From Malachius bipustulatus (lineage: Eukaryota; Arthropoda; Insecta; Coleoptera; Melyridae), in the NCBI GenBank assembly GCA_910589415.1, contig OU342632.1:52627341-52691340 (forward strand): 64,000 nt of DNA, read 5' to 3'. Positions 12,598 through 22,789 of the stretch are shown here, piece after piece (the stretch's first letter is position 1; every line of letters starts with the position of its first letter). Both the position numbers and the translations under genes were made by a program. A model generated the notes under the pieces. It had not been told where the DNA came from, did no database searches, and saw only the letters and a program-made list of their open reading frames with translations.

Positions 12598-13251
12598 AGG
12601 CTGGCGAGCGATTTGTCGTGAGCGGAAAATCGTGGACGACAATGTAGTGAGCGATATGCGACATTCTGTCCAATGCAAAGCGGTTAATTATTTAGTTTAA
12701 GCGATGTCACGAAAATTTTTCTAATTATTTTCTGCTTTTGGAAGACGATATTTTGCCCAGTTACATTTCTCAGAGTAAAAAAAGACAATATGGTGTACAT
12801 CCCGTTGATAGATACAGGCAGGAGTATGAAGAGTTTCATCATTTGTACAGGCAGTAGCGAAAATATCCGGAAAGATTTTTCCAGTACCTTAGGATGTCTG
12901 TAAAAATGTGATGATGTAAAAATGATTTCTTTGAAATGTTTATTTGTGTCTTGCTATAGAACAGGCCTACTTTGAACTTCTGATATCAAAATTTCTTTGA
13001 AACACGAAGCCATGTTGGCGTGTTGATAACACGCCAACTAAATATCTGAGCGACAACTAAATATCGCTCAGATGTCAAACAACGTTGAATTCAGAACGAC
13101 ACGGTCAGTCGCTAAGCGATATGTCGCGCATGTTTTGTGTCAGTATATAGCCGCCCCAATCTGTTGTGTACATGTTTGAATTTCTTTTTTGTCGCTCTGT
13201 CGTCCACGACTTCCCGCTCACGACAAATCGCTCGCCACTCTGGCCGAACCC
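12598..13251 (-). mobile_element. PIF/Harbinger deletion derivative (MITE), copy 1
   Basis: This 654-bp element starts GGGTTCGGCCAGGCTGGCG and ends with the mirrored CTCTGGCCGAACCC, flanked by TTA on both sides (12595-12597 and 13252-13254). TTA is the 3-bp TWA duplication expected of PIF/Harbinger. It is inverted relative to the coding copy next door. On its plus strand it keeps a decayed piece of transposase exon 1 (KRQYGVHPVDRYRQEY, then RKYPERFFQYLRMSV). On its minus strand it keeps the start of the MADF gene (CCAACATGGCTTCG). Everything between is missing, so it derives from the coding copy by internal deletion. Confidence 0.8.
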
Positions 13252-13324
13252 TTAAGGGTTCGAATTCAACGTTGTTTGATATCTGAGCGATATTTCGTTA
13301 ACTGTGTGTTGTCAAAACGCCAAC

Positions 13325-13451
13325 ATGGCTTCGTTTGTTAAAGAAATTTTGCCTGTTCTATGGCAAGACACAAATAAACATTTCTAATTCAAAAATAAGA
13401 GTGTGACGGACAAGCTGTGGGCAGAAGTGAGAAGTGCTTGTGGGACGGAAG
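13325..13451 (+). pseudogene. MADF/Myb-like accessory gene of Harbinger, exon 1
   Basis: ATG at 13325 opens a frame that continues to a donor-like GAAG|GTAATT at 13451/13452. An in-frame TAA at codon 21 breaks it. The second half (KSVTDKLWAEVRSACGTEG) looks like the first half of a MADF domain, the SANT/Myb-related DNA-binding module of PIF/Harbinger second proteins. Joining at 14557/14558 keeps the frame and gives the expected W-x-E-V...KWKNLKDQFRRE arrangement. Such proteins bind the element ends and bring the transposase to the nucleus. Splicing is inferred from sequence only. Confidence 0.6.
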
Positions 13452-13522
13452 GTAATTAATATAATTTAGGTTATTTTGTATAAAAACAAGTAAAAGTTTG
13501 GTGAAATTTATTATGGATATAA

Positions 13523-14480
13523 TTATTTAGGGTACATACACACTTCCGTGTTATTAGTGTGAGTATTATCGTTGATTGAAGGTATTATGTTAGGATTAAT
13601 GCTGTTCATACAAATATTTTTCAAACATTTCCCGAATTTCTTTAGCTTCCTTGGTGCACCGGTTATTGCTTCTACCTTGAAAGACTCAGGCCTGTGTGCT
13701 TGACTCTGCACATTTAATTCCTCCATAACATTACAATAATCTAGATCGCTGTCACCATCGTTGTATCCTATAAAGTTGTGAAGTATGCAAGCACATTTTA
13801 TCAATGTACAAGCTTTTGCTGGATATGTCTCAATATCTTTTGATAAAAAACACCACTTCGAATAAAGAATCCCAAACGCACACTCAATGCATTTTCAAGC
13901 TGTAGAAAGGCGTGTATTAAAATATTCTCTTCGTGGGGTAAGTATTCTGCGTGGATATAGACGGAGTAAATATGTTTTCAAAGAGTACGCTTCATCACCA
14001 ATCATAACGTTTGGTAATTTGATATTTGAATTTGGTGCTTCTTGATCCGGAGGGACACAGTGTATTTTCGTTTCCAACAATTGAAAGAGAGTGGATGCAA
14101 CAAATGTACCTCCATCACTTTGTTTTCCTTTTCCTCCTACCTCAATTGTTAGGAACTTCTTATCAGCATCGGCAACTGCTTGTCGTAGTACAACGGAAAA
14201 ATACTTCAAGTAATTAAGGTACTGTGAACCAGAATTTGGGGGACATTTTATTTGACAATGCTTGCTATCGACGGCCGCAAAGCAATTTGGTAATTTCCAC
14301 CGATGATAGTAATCGGATATAACTTTTTGTAGATGTTCCTCAGTGGGTACGGGCATAAAATCATCTACCAACTCTTCCCAAATAACTTCAGCAGTTTAAA
14401 ACACTATTGTACTCACAGTAGATCTACCCATTCTAAATGAAAATTCTAGGCCTCTAAATGAAGCTCCAGCTGCTAAGTAC
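13523..14480 (-). pseudogene. PIF/Harbinger DDE transposase, exon 2 (catalytic core)
   Basis: Read on the minus strand from an acceptor-like TTTTGTTTTAG|G at 14481/14480. The order is LAAGASFRGLEFSFRMGRST, VPTEEHLQKVISDYYHRWKLPNCFAAVDSKH with the first catalytic Asp, and VMIGDEAYSLKTYLL with the second Asp. It continues to CIECAFGILYSKW with the catalytic Glu and CILHNFIGYND. This is the DDE_Tnp_4 layout of PIF/Harbinger nucleases, which cut and rejoin DNA at TWA sites. Two in-frame stops, at 14398-14396 and 13897-13895 (the latter shortly before the Glu), disable it. The frame is otherwise continuous to 13523, so decay is moderate. The gene lies antisense inside the large intron of the MADF gene. 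Confidence 0.85.
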
Positions 14481-14558
14481 CTAAAACAAAATAAATAAAC
14501 ATAGTTCAAATGACTTGAAACTCCTTGATTCGCCCTACTTTAAAAAATTTTTTTATAG

Positions 14559-14878
14559 GAAATGAGGCAAAAATAAAATGGAAAAATTTAAAGGATCAAT
14601 TCCGAAGAGAAAGTCAGAAATTGCCCGTTTTAAGATCAGGATCAAAAGCCATGACAGTTACAAGTAGATGGAAGTATTATACCATTATGCAGTTTTTGCA
14701 ACCTTTTGTGACGGGCAATTTAGACAGAGTTGGTGAACCAGAGCAAATTGATAGAAGTGAAGAAAATCATAAGATTACCGACGATGAATTTGATGGTTGC
14801 AGCCTTCATACTGATTTGCTTCTTTTGGTAAACCTGGAACTCAGAACCAGCATTCAACACCTGGTGTTGGGGAGCTAA
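14559..14878 (+). pseudogene. MADF/Myb-like accessory gene of Harbinger, exon 2
   Basis: The exon follows an acceptor-like TTTTTTTATAG at 14548-14558. It begins in the phase left by exon 1, giving GNEAKIKWKNLKDQFRRESQ, the second half of a MADF domain. SRWKYYTIMQFLQPFV follows, as is usual in these proteins. The remaining part is acidic, and the frame ends at 14878. It lies antisense within the transposase intron (14481-14914). Function would be DNA binding at the element ends and transposase recruitment (family knowledge). The exon 1 stop makes the gene a probable pseudogene. Confidence 0.65.
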
Positions 14879-14914
14879 CTAGTTCTGAGATTGTATTATA
14901 TATTACTTACTTAC

Positions 14915-15104
14915 CTGATTGTTACCACTAGCCTTTCTTCAGAAGAAATTGGTTTTCCAAAATTTGTTGTATGTTTCTCAATTTTTTGTTTAAATTTTCT
15001 TCAGTAACGCGTCAAACGTTTCTACAGACATCCTAAGATACTGGAAAAACCTTTCCGGATATTTTCGCAACTGTCTGTACAAATGATGAAACTCTCCATA
15101 CTCC
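14915..15104 (-). pseudogene. PIF/Harbinger transposase, exon 1, 3' part
   Basis: On the minus strand from the gypsy junction the frame reads YGEFHHLYRQLRKYPERFFQ and YLRMSVETFDALL, then KPISSEERLVVTIR in a shifted frame, up to a donor-like ATCAG|GTAAGT at 14915/14914. This matches the N-terminal region of PIF/Harbinger transposases (GEYHxL...F..Y.RMS...F..LL...I...KPIS.EERL..T.R). One frameshift/stop lies near 15000. The 5' part of the exon lies 12.6 kb away at 27711-27833 because of the gypsy insertion. Confidence 0.8.
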
Positions 15105-15299
15105 TGTAACGTGAATACGTCACCTGTTGTCCTCTTTGCAAAGCTTCTCTCGTTTTAAAGAGAATTGTAAAATTACAGTTCCCTACAACTCCCTATAATA
15201 TAGATCGCATCTTTGAACTGACTACCCACACCATATTCTGGCGCTGGTACCGTCTGGATAATTCACTACTAGATGGCATTGCACGTTTCGTTTCACTAG

Positions 15300-15382
15300 G
15301 ATTTTGAGTTCCTTTCAGGAACCAAATAAGTTGTCGTTTCAGTCCGATCCTGAGTTCTTTTCAGGAACCAAATAAGTTGTCA
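15300..15382 (+). repeat. tandem hairpin repeat inside the LTR
   Basis: Two copies of a TTGAGTTC-type unit follow each other. The first has GTTCCT-TTC-AGGAAC and the second GTTCTT-TTC-AGGAAC; in the second the single change turns a C:G pair into a U:G wobble, so the stem survives. Both are followed by CAAATAAGTTGTC. The same pair is present in the 3' LTR (about 26236-26318). Confidence 0.7.
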
Positions 15383-15542
15383 ACTGTCAATCAGATTTCA
15401 GTATCTGCCCATGACATTTCTCCTTTCACCAACCGAAGGCGAATTTCCTCTCCAGTTCACGGAACTGAATTCACTTCCTTTTTATCTGTCCATCAAGAAA
15501 GTTGATTCTCTTGATCGTTCCCATCGAAGCCTGTTGTTCAGG

Positions 15543-15548
15543 GTAAGT
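15543..15548 (+). promoter_or_regulatory. candidate 5' splice donor in the LTR
   Basis: TTCAGG|GTAAGT matches the metazoan donor consensus well. If transcription starts near 15225, downstream of the TATAATATA at 15194, this donor lies in the transcribed leader. It could join to the acceptor at 23790 to make an ORF3 mRNA. This is an inference with no transcript evidence. Confidence 0.4.
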
Positions 15549-16774
15549 CGCCATTACAGATAATTTTGAAGAGAAGCTCTAATTTGATTATTACTTATTT
15601 TTAGCTTTGGGAATTTTATCTTAACTCTACCTTATACCTTTATCTTTACCTTTCCCTTTGGTAAATACCTTACCTTCTCCGGTATTTACTAATATCCGGA
15701 TTTATTGTCTATCGTGACCGAGGGAGCCATCTTGGACTAGGAAACAAAGGGAGCGTGGCCCATTTCTGTTCTTCAACTATCTAATTGATCCTTGCATCGT
15801 TTTCACTTATCCATGGTGAAATAAATCAACGTTTTGGTGATTTTCAACGACAGCAGAACATTTCCCGGTACTAGTGCTGTTTTGGTTGTCCAATTCTAGG
15901 AGTCTCATCAGGGCGTCGTCTCTGCACCTGCTGCTTTCTCTGGAGACTTCAATGCCTGATTGAGCACCACCCCTAGCAAAGTCCAGGAGTTATTAATATC
16001 CTTTTTACTGTCAAAATAAAGACAGTTTTTACCTCAATCAGCTTCATCCCGGAAACTGTAAGTGTTGTCTTTTATTTTATCTCACCGATCATGACGAGGA
16101 AGGACTAGAAGATCAGTGCTAACTTAGTAAATTAATTAATTACCACTCACGAACTTTATCTTTCCCGATATAAATGATATCGGAAGTATTTTATTCTTTT
16201 GTACACAGGTGTACAAAGTAAAGGATCCTTTATTTTCAAACAAACTGATTGTTTAAACATATTTATATCAGATTTAAAGCTTTTAAAATAAGACAGGATA
16301 ATTATTTGATTTTAATTAAACAGGAAATGTAAACCATAATTTGCTCATTAAACATCTGTCCATTTTAACTTATTCTTTGAAAATCACATTAACATCTTTA
16401 TAACCCTAAATCTACTTTTTATTAGTTCTTCATAGAGTTTAGGTAGCACAATAAAAATAAGAACTCGAGCAAATCGAGTTAATAAGAACTGAAGAACTCT
16501 TTGGCATCCCTAATCTACCTTAGATACCTATATATAGGGTGTACCTTTTTAAATAATTAAAGCAGCAGAATAACTAGCACTCTGATAGTATTTGATTCAG
16601 TTTTCAAGTTATTCAACTTCATTGTCTTCAGAGAAATTTGTCGTGAAAGTTTCTTTTGCAGTATTATCGTTTTGCCGAAACAACATTTTGCCCTTCGCTT
16701 GCACTGCAAGCTCTCGTTACTGCTACTTTCGACACTCCCTGAATCATAATTAATTATTTTGCTCACGCTGCAAT

Positions 16775-16799
16775 TGGCATTTCCCCGGCGGGAATCGAA
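16775..16799 (+). other. probable primer-binding site
   Basis: TGGCATTTCCCCGGCGGGAA lies two bases after the 5' LTR. Its complement ends in CCA and contains TTCGATTCCCG, like the T arm and 3' end of a tRNA. The spacing does not exactly fit any tRNA I can recall, so the primer tRNA is not assigned. Confidence 0.6.
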
Positions 16800-17888
16800 T
16801 TCACCCTCAAACTTTGGATTAGAAACTACCTTAATTAAATAAAAGCACTTGATCTCTTCCTAGTTCCCATTATAAATGGAAAATTGATATTAACGTCATA
16901 AATTACTTTGTTCAGATGTATCGTACAGTTATCTTACTTTTTTAATGCATGATTATTATAGTTGCATGAACTCGCATGTTAGTCTAAGAATGTCTTAGTT
17001 AGTTATTGTTTTTTTTTTACTGCTGGTGAATAATAGTGTCGTGACGCGAAAATACCTTATCTTCTTACCGCTACACTGCCGCTAAAGGGTAACCTTGCAA
17101 AAGGAGCTTTACGGAGTGGTTGTTAATACTGTCGCGAAGGTCTCGAGTAAGCTTTGGGAGAAGTTTGACTCCGTGCAAAGAGGATACTCTTAAGAGAGCT
17201 CTGCGATCAAACTGTCTTTGAAAGTTACAAACATTTCCTTCATTAACATTATCCCATACCTTCGCTCATGAATTTTAAGTTAAATTCGAAATATCTGAAT
17301 TATCGATCAGCTGTTCCAACTGGTGTCCCTCTGTCATTGTCATACGCTGACAGACTGCTAAAGCAACGACAATTCTTTACGTCTAACGTAGAAAGTGAAT
17401 TCTTTACGTGTAAAGATACGTCATGGTGACATGTACTTCTTCCGATCCCTACCTTACCGACTCTAGAGAATATCTGTTCTTACCGACATACCTATGCATA
17501 TTTAAATATTGCCTTATCTTATCTTAGTATCTCTCTAGATTACCTTTATCTCTCTCTCTACTAAGAAATTATATCTTATATCGGTATTTTAGTTTTTTTG
17601 AAATACCGTGACCTATTTTTTCGTTTTAAAACGAAGGGAATTCTTTTGAATTTAAATCTCTCTCTCTCTCACTTGTACTGGTGACGCGACGTCACAGCCA
17701 AGTCAAGTAGGCCAGGTTTATTCTTTCTTTATATAGGCCAGGTTCATTCTTTCCTTATTTAGGCCAGGTACACTAGGTGCTACGTTGCCTACCTGTGCTG
17801 ATAATACTACTGTCTTCTCTCTAGAATAAAATAAAAAATTTTATTCTCATCTATCTATACTATATTATAGTACCTACATTTTTCTAAA
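16800..17888 (+). other. gypsy 5' leader
   Basis: About 1.1 kb of non-coding sequence lies between the primer-binding site and the gag ATG. A triple repeat of AGGCCAGGT with T-rich spacers occurs at about 17710-17770, and pyrimidine runs (TCTCTCTCTC) near 17540-17670. Packaging signals would be expected here, but none is identifiable by eye. Confidence 0.6.
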
Positions 17889-19280
17889 ATGAATCCCGCT
17901 TCAGCCCTGCTCAGCGATGAGCTTACCTATGAGATTGCGTTGAGGAACCAAACACCTCAAAGTACGCAAGACAAGCGAAGGAAACAATTCCGAGCGCTTA
18001 TTAATAGGGAAGATTCTACGGTAGCGTTAGAGTCACCCTACGATTTTGATAAGGATCTTTCTGAAATCAAAGCAACTTTGCTAGATTTAAAGAAAAAGAT
18101 TCCTGAAGCTTCTGGATTGTTCACTGATCTTGCAAGCAGACGTATCCCTTTTCGAGTGGATCACGTTATCGCTCGAATAAACAGATTAAATGTTGAAGCT
18201 GATGCTTCTAAGAAATTTCATAGAGATGAGGCTTATGGAGAAGCACTCCAGTTGGAGGGAGAATGGCTTCTGAAGTTGGATGAGAATGAACCAGTCGTTC
18301 CTCCTGTTTCTGATATCTCGCAATCATCCACCTCAACAGCTAGTACCAAGTACAGTGTCCCTGTACATAAGTGGAACCTAAGGTTTTCAGGCTCTAATAA
18401 AGACAACCTGATTTATTTCCTAGAAAGGGTTCGTGAATTGCAAATCTCGCGGAATGTTTCCGATGAAAATCTTTTTACTTCAGCAGTTGACTTATTTGAG
18501 GATAAGGCCCTCACCTGGTATCGCAGTGTTGCCGGTTCGTTAAAATCTTGGCAGGAAATTAAGTTAAAGTTGAAGGAAACTTTCTTACCCCTATCTTACG
18601 ATGATGATCTTCTCAATGAGATAAATCATCGCACTCAAGGAGAAGAGGAGCTAGTAGCCCTGTATGTAGCCTCCATGAAAGAACTTTTCAAAAGACTTTC
18701 AATTATTCCCTCAGAGGAGGAACAGTTTAAGATCATAAAGCGGAATCTACACCCCTACTTCTTGAACCATTTGGCTCTGGTTGAAGTGTCAACTGCCAAT
18801 GAGATTATCTCTATATGCAAGAAGCTAGAAGACAATAGGGCCATGATTTCTAAATATCGACCCCCTCCCTCAAAGAAGGTGCATAGCCTCCTTAGCTCAG
18901 ACCTGGCATGTCCAGATGAGGCCATTCTAACATCGGCAAAACATTCCTTTGTCACTTCAAGGCCAACTTCTCGTCTTTCAGGAAAACGTGATGCAGGTCA
19001 CGACCAAGTTTCTTTACCTTTCTGTTGGAATTGTTCTAACCAGGGTCATCTCTACCCTAAATGTCGAAAACCCAGAACTATTTTCTGCTACGGTTGTGGA
19101 AAGAAAGATGTTTTTAAACCAAAATGTCCCTCTTGCTCACCGAACTATTCTCGTCCAAAAAACGAGAAGACTGCGCGTCAGGGTGCAACGCAGCAGGAGC
19201 CAAGACACCCAAAAGTATCTCTCCCTTCGAAGAGGCCCGTGGATACAAACCACGCAAGCCCCTCCGAAAACCAAAAGTAA
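17889..19280 (+). CDS. gag: gypsy Gag (capsid/nucleocapsid) polyprotein, 463 aa
   Basis: ATG at 17889 follows AAA (good context). The middle (about residues 155-320) has the retrotransposon-gag capsid fold pattern: KWNLRFSGSN...FLERVREL...F.DKALTWYRSV...W.E.K..L..TFLP...L..EI..RTQGEEE. Near residue 379 a CCHC zinc knuckle is intact (CX2CX4HX4C). A second Cys cluster has CX2CX4VX4C, with Val where His is expected; I recall this variant in related insect Gags, so it may be normal. Gag packages element RNA and forms the particle in the cytoplasm. Its last 157 bases overlap pol in the -1 frame. No stop interrupts it. Confidence 0.93.
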   Translation: MNPASALLSDELTYEIALRNQTPQSTQDKRRKQFRALINREDSTVALESPYDFDKDLSEIKATLLDLKKKIPEASGLFTDLASRRIPFRVDHVIARINRLNVEADASKKFHRDEAYGEALQLEGEWLLKLDENEPVVPPVSDISQSSTSTASTKYSVPVHKWNLRFSGSNKDNLIYFLERVRELQISRNVSDENLFTSAVDLFEDKALTWYRSVAGSLKSWQEIKLKLKETFLPLSYDDDLLNEINHRTQGEEELVALYVASMKELFKRLSIIPSEEEQFKIIKRNLHPYFLNHLALVEVSTANEIISICKKLEDNRAMISKYRPPPSKKVHSLLSSDLACPDEAILTSAKHSFVTSRPTSRLSGKRDAGHDQVSLPFCWNCSNQGHLYPKCRKPRTIFCYGCGKKDVFKPKCPSCSPNYSRPKNEKTARQGATQQEPRHPKVSLPSKRPVDTNHASPSENQK

Positions 19281-22200
19281 ATATCTTTACGACTGCGGAC
19301 CTCCACCATCAAAGGAATATGTGGAAGGTCTGGTTAAATAGAGTCTCTGATTTCTATCGGACTCCAATTGTCATCCCTAAAAATAAACCTAGTAGGTCTA
19401 CGACCCCTGAAATGATACCCCCAATCGTGTCTCAAATTCTACAACCCGATCCAGTAGATAACCGTCCCTATATCTCGGTGGATATGCAAGGAAAGCGTTT
19501 CACTGCTCTTTTTGACACCGGAGCGAATATTTCGGTTTGTGATGTTGAAGTCATAAAAGAAATTTTCGGCAGAACCCATGATTCCTCTGGAAATTCAGAT
19601 CTCTTATGTTCCCTTCGAAATGCAGATGGTTCACCATTACCTGTCACTTCAATCTTGGACCTTACCTTAACTATTGATGACGTCACTAAAGTTGTTCGTT
19701 TTCATGTTGTACCTTCTATCTTGCCCGAGATTATCTTAGGTATGAACGTGGCCATAGCTTTCAATATCTCTATTGATTTTTCCAGAGATTCATTTGAGGT
19801 TAGAGACCGAGTGGATCCTCCCTCTTGTTTTGAAGAACCCCAGGTTAGCACCATAAGTAGAATCCATGATTTTTCTACTCTTCCTCCTGAAGATGTCGTG
19901 AAATTGAACCCGATTATCGAAAAATTTCAAATTTTATCTCCTATCGATGTGCTGCCCGAAACTTCCGTTCTCTGTCATTCTATAGAGACCCCGAATGCCA
20001 AACCTTTTAGACAAAGGCAGTATCCCTTGTCTCCGGCAGTTCAAAAATTTCTAAATGAGGAAATTGATAAGCTTTTGAAACTTAACATCATAGAGAAAAG
20101 TAATTCCCCCTGGTGTTCGCCAGTCCTTTTAGTGAAGAAAAAGGATAATACCTATCGCATGTGCTTTGATGGGAGAAAACTAAACGAAGTTACCACCCAT
20201 GATGCATACCCTCTACCTAGGATTGATTCCATTCTCTGTAAACTGCGAGACGCAAATTTTCTTTCCTCTATAGACTTAAAGCAAGCCTTTTTCCAAGTAC
20301 CTCTAGACGCTGATTCACGTCCAAAGACAGCTTTTATAGTACCCGGAAGGGGTTTATACCAGTTCCGGCGTATGCCTTTTGGTTTGCGGAACAGCGCGCA
20401 AACGCAACAACGTCTCATGGACAGGATCATTGGACCTGACCTCGAGCCGTTCGTTTTTGTTTATCTGGATGACATAATTGTTGTCACTCATACCTTTGAG
20501 AAACATCTTGAAGTTCTAAACGAAGTCTATGAAAGGTTACGTAAGGCCAACCTCACTGTGAATTTTAAGAAGTGTCAATTTTGTCGTGACTCTCTTTCTT
20601 TCCTTGGATTTATTGTAGACAAACACGGTCTCCGTGTTTGTGAAGACAAAGTAAAGTCAATCACAGAAGCTCCCATTCCTCGCAACACCACAGGTGTCAG
20701 GCACATTCTAGGCATTTTGCAATATTATCGTAGATTCGTCAAAGACTTTTCCACTATTAGTGCCCCTATCTCTGCACTTTTGCACAATAGAAAGAAGGGA
20801 CAGTCTATTACTTGGACTTCAGAAGCTGACCAAGCCTTTAAACTTCTTAAAGAACGCCTAACATCGGCCCCTGTCTTGGCTAGCCCTGATTTTTCCAAGC
20901 CTTTCTGCATACAAACTGATGCGAGTGACTATGGAATCGGCGCAGTTCTGTATCAAGAAGACGAAGGTTTCGAACACCCAATAGCCTACGCTAGTCGCAC
21001 TCTCTCTAAGGCAGAGAGGAAATACTATGCTACCGAAAAAGAATGCCTCGGAGTCCTTTTCGGCATAGAGCATTTTCGTCCCTATGTTGAAGGCACCAAA
21101 TTCACGGTCTATACCGACCATGCCTCTCTTCTCTGGCTTAAAAATTTTAAGGAGCCCACAGGTCGTTTAGCTAGGTGGTGTGTACGACTTAGCCAGTTCA
21201 ATTACGAGATGAAACATCGCAAGGGATCTTGTAATGTTCCAGCAGATTTCCTTTCTCGAAATATCTCTCTCTTAACCGCGAATGATCTTACACCAGATGA
21301 GTGGTATAGGAAAATGGTGGAAAACGTCACGGGAAATCCAGATAGTTACCCAAATTTCACGGTTGAAAACGGTCTTCTTCTCAAACATCTGAAGCCGAAC
21401 CATTCCTTATCGTCAAATCTTTCCAATTGGAAAATAGTCATACCTACACCAAATAGGGATGATGTTGTTGCGTCTTTTCATAATCCCCCTACTTCGGCCC
21501 ATTTCGGCGTAAGAAAAACCAAGGCACGAATATCGGAATTCTACTATTGGCCCAAAATGGACCTAACGGTAAAGAAATTCATACGAAATTGTCAGGTTTG
21601 CGGTGCTCACAAATCGACTAATGTCGCTCGTGCTGGTTTAATGGGTGGTTACAAAAGCATAAGCTTTCCTTTCCAATTTATCTCCATAGATTTTATGGGT
21701 CCCTTTCCTAGGTCGAAAGCCAGGAATACACAACTTCTCGTAGTCACAGATTGGTTCTCTAAGTTCGTACTGGTAAAACCCATGCCGAACGCGACCGCAG
21801 CTGCAGTTGTAAAATACCTCGAAAATCAAGTTTTCTTGATCTTTGGTGTCCCTCAAATTGTTCTCTGCGACAATGCTCAGATTTTTAAGAGTACTCAGTT
21901 CATCAAGTTATTGGAAGAGTACCAAGTTAATTTGTGGTATAGTGCTAGGCACTTGTCACAGGTTAACCCTACCGAGAGAACCAATCGAACTTTGCTTACC
22001 GCTATCTCGTCTTATGTGAAAGATAATCACAAAGACTGGGATAAAAATGTCTACAAGGTGGCCCAGGCAATTAATTTGTCTGTGAACGAAGTCACCAAAC
22101 ATTTTCCTGCTTTTCTTGTTTTCGCACGAAACATACCTATTGACGGAACCTTTTATGGTCCTGTCGAAAATAACTACCTTGCCCTACCAGAAGATCTTTC

Positions 22201-22549
22201 TTATGTGCATAGGGAAAATGATATCTCCAGATTACCTCCTATCTTTGAAGACGTCAGAGTCAAATTAAAAAAGGCTTATGACGTAAATAAGAAGTATTAT
22301 GATCTGCGTAAGCGCCCAGATGTTTTCCAGGAAGGAGAGTTAGTATGGAAACATACTTACCCCCTTTCGAATGCTGCAAAGAACTTTGCTGCTAAACTGG
22401 CCCCCAAATTCGTACTTTGCCGAATTTCCAAGGCAATATCTAAATTAGTGTACGAACTACAGGATCAGGAAGGCAACCCGCTAGGTCGCTGGCATGCGAA
22501 GGACTTAAAGGCGTATGGAGGCAAAGATCCGCCACGAATTGATGAATAG
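19124..22549 (+). CDS. pol: gypsy Pol polyprotein: protease, reverse transcriptase, RNase H, integrase
   Basis: The open frame spans 1141 codons. In the protein it is probably entered by frameshifting at 19157-19163 rather than at its own ATG. An aspartic protease is seen as LFDTGA with the Asp at residue 131. RT covers about 300-480 with YRMCFDGRKLN near 344 and YLDD at 447-450. RNase H covers about 590-715, starting TDAS with Asp 599 and including YATEKE and YTDH. Integrase has an HHCC zinc segment from His 786, then the catalytic triad Asp 856, Asp 916 and Glu 951. A GPY/F-like tail ends with WHAKDLKAY; no chromodomain is apparent. All key residues I looked for are present and no stop interrupts the frame. 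It would cleave Gag-Pol, copy the RNA and insert the cDNA. Confidence 0.95.
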   Translation: MSLLLTELFSSKKREDCASGCNAAGAKTPKSISPFEEARGYKPRKPLRKPKVNIFTTADLHHQRNMWKVWLNRVSDFYRTPIVIPKNKPSRSTTPEMIPPIVSQILQPDPVDNRPYISVDMQGKRFTALFDTGANISVCDVEVIKEIFGRTHDSSGNSDLLCSLRNADGSPLPVTSILDLTLTIDDVTKVVRFHVVPSILPEIILGMNVAIAFNISIDFSRDSFEVRDRVDPPSCFEEPQVSTISRIHDFSTLPPEDVVKLNPIIEKFQILSPIDVLPETSVLCHSIETPNAKPFRQRQYPLSPAVQKFLNEEIDKLLKLNIIEKSNSPWCSPVLLVKKKDNTYRMCFDGRKLNEVTTHDAYPLPRIDSILCKLRDANFLSSIDLKQAFFQVPLDADSRPKTAFIVPGRGLYQFRRMPFGLRNSAQTQQRLMDRIIGPDLEPFVFVYLDDIIVVTHTFEKHLEVLNEVYERLRKANLTVNFKKCQFCRDSLSFLGFIVDKHGLRVCEDKVKSITEAPIPRNTTGVRHILGILQYYRRFVKDFSTISAPISALLHNRKKGQSITWTSEADQAFKLLKERLTSAPVLASPDFSKPFCIQTDASDYGIGAVLYQEDEGFEHPIAYASRTLSKAERKYYATEKECLGVLFGIEHFRPYVEGTKFTVYTDHASLLWLKNFKEPTGRLARWCVRLSQFNYEMKHRKGSCNVPADFLSRNISLLTANDLTPDEWYRKMVENVTGNPDSYPNFTVENGLLLKHLKPNHSLSSNLSNWKIVIPTPNRDDVVASFHNPPTSAHFGVRKTKARISEFYYWPKMDLTVKKFIRNCQVCGAHKSTNVARAGLMGGYKSISFPFQFISIDFMGPFPRSKARNTQLLVVTDWFSKFVLVKPMPNATAAAVVKYLENQVFLIFGVPQIVLCDNAQIFKSTQFIKLLEEYQVNLWYSARHLSQVNPTERTNRTLLTAISSYVKDNHKDWDKNVYKVAQAINLSVNEVTKHFPAFLVFARNIPIDGTFYGPVENNYLALPEDLSYVHRENDISRLPPIFEDVRVKLKKAYDVNKKYYDLRKRPDVFQEGELVWKHTYPLSNAAKNFAAKLAPKFVLCRISKAISKLVYELQDQEGNPLGRWHAKDLKAYGGKDPPRIDE
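19157..19163 (+). promoter_or_regulatory. canonical -1 frameshift slippery heptamer A AAA AAC
   Basis: In the gag frame the codons here read CCA AAA AAC, giving A AAA AAC in the correct phase. It lies within the gag-pol overlap, and a slip of one base backwards enters the pol frame. This would fix the Gag to Gag-Pol ratio. I did not verify a downstream pseudoknot. Confidence 0.75.
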
Positions 22550-22789
22550 TTCACTTCCTTCTCTCTCCAGAAATCTTATTTCTACCTAATTTCTATCTTC
22601 TCTACAGCATATACAAACTCCTGTTTGGAATGAGGTTAGACAATACGCGAATTGAGAAGGCTATGTCTTTTGTCGTATCTAGAATGAATGAAGAATGTAT
22701 GAAGAATGTATGCAGAATGAACACCGTACCTTACAAGGCATTCTCAAGGATCTCGAAACTAGTTGTGTGAATGTGTCGACAAAGTATAA

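Larger units (their letters stand above)
15105..16772 (+). repeat. 5' LTR of gypsy element
   Basis: The LTR is 1668 bp, TGTAACGTGA...CACGCTGCA. It contains a TATA-like TATAATATA at 15194-15202 and another TATATATA at 16529-16536. An AATAAA at 16015-16020 is a possible poly(A) signal. A strong donor-like CAGG|GTAAGT lies at 15539-15548, with a second AACT|GTAAGT near 16058. A direct repeat of about 45 bp (15300-15382) carries two small hairpins. Which TATA and poly(A) signal are used cannot be decided by eye. Confidence 0.93.
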
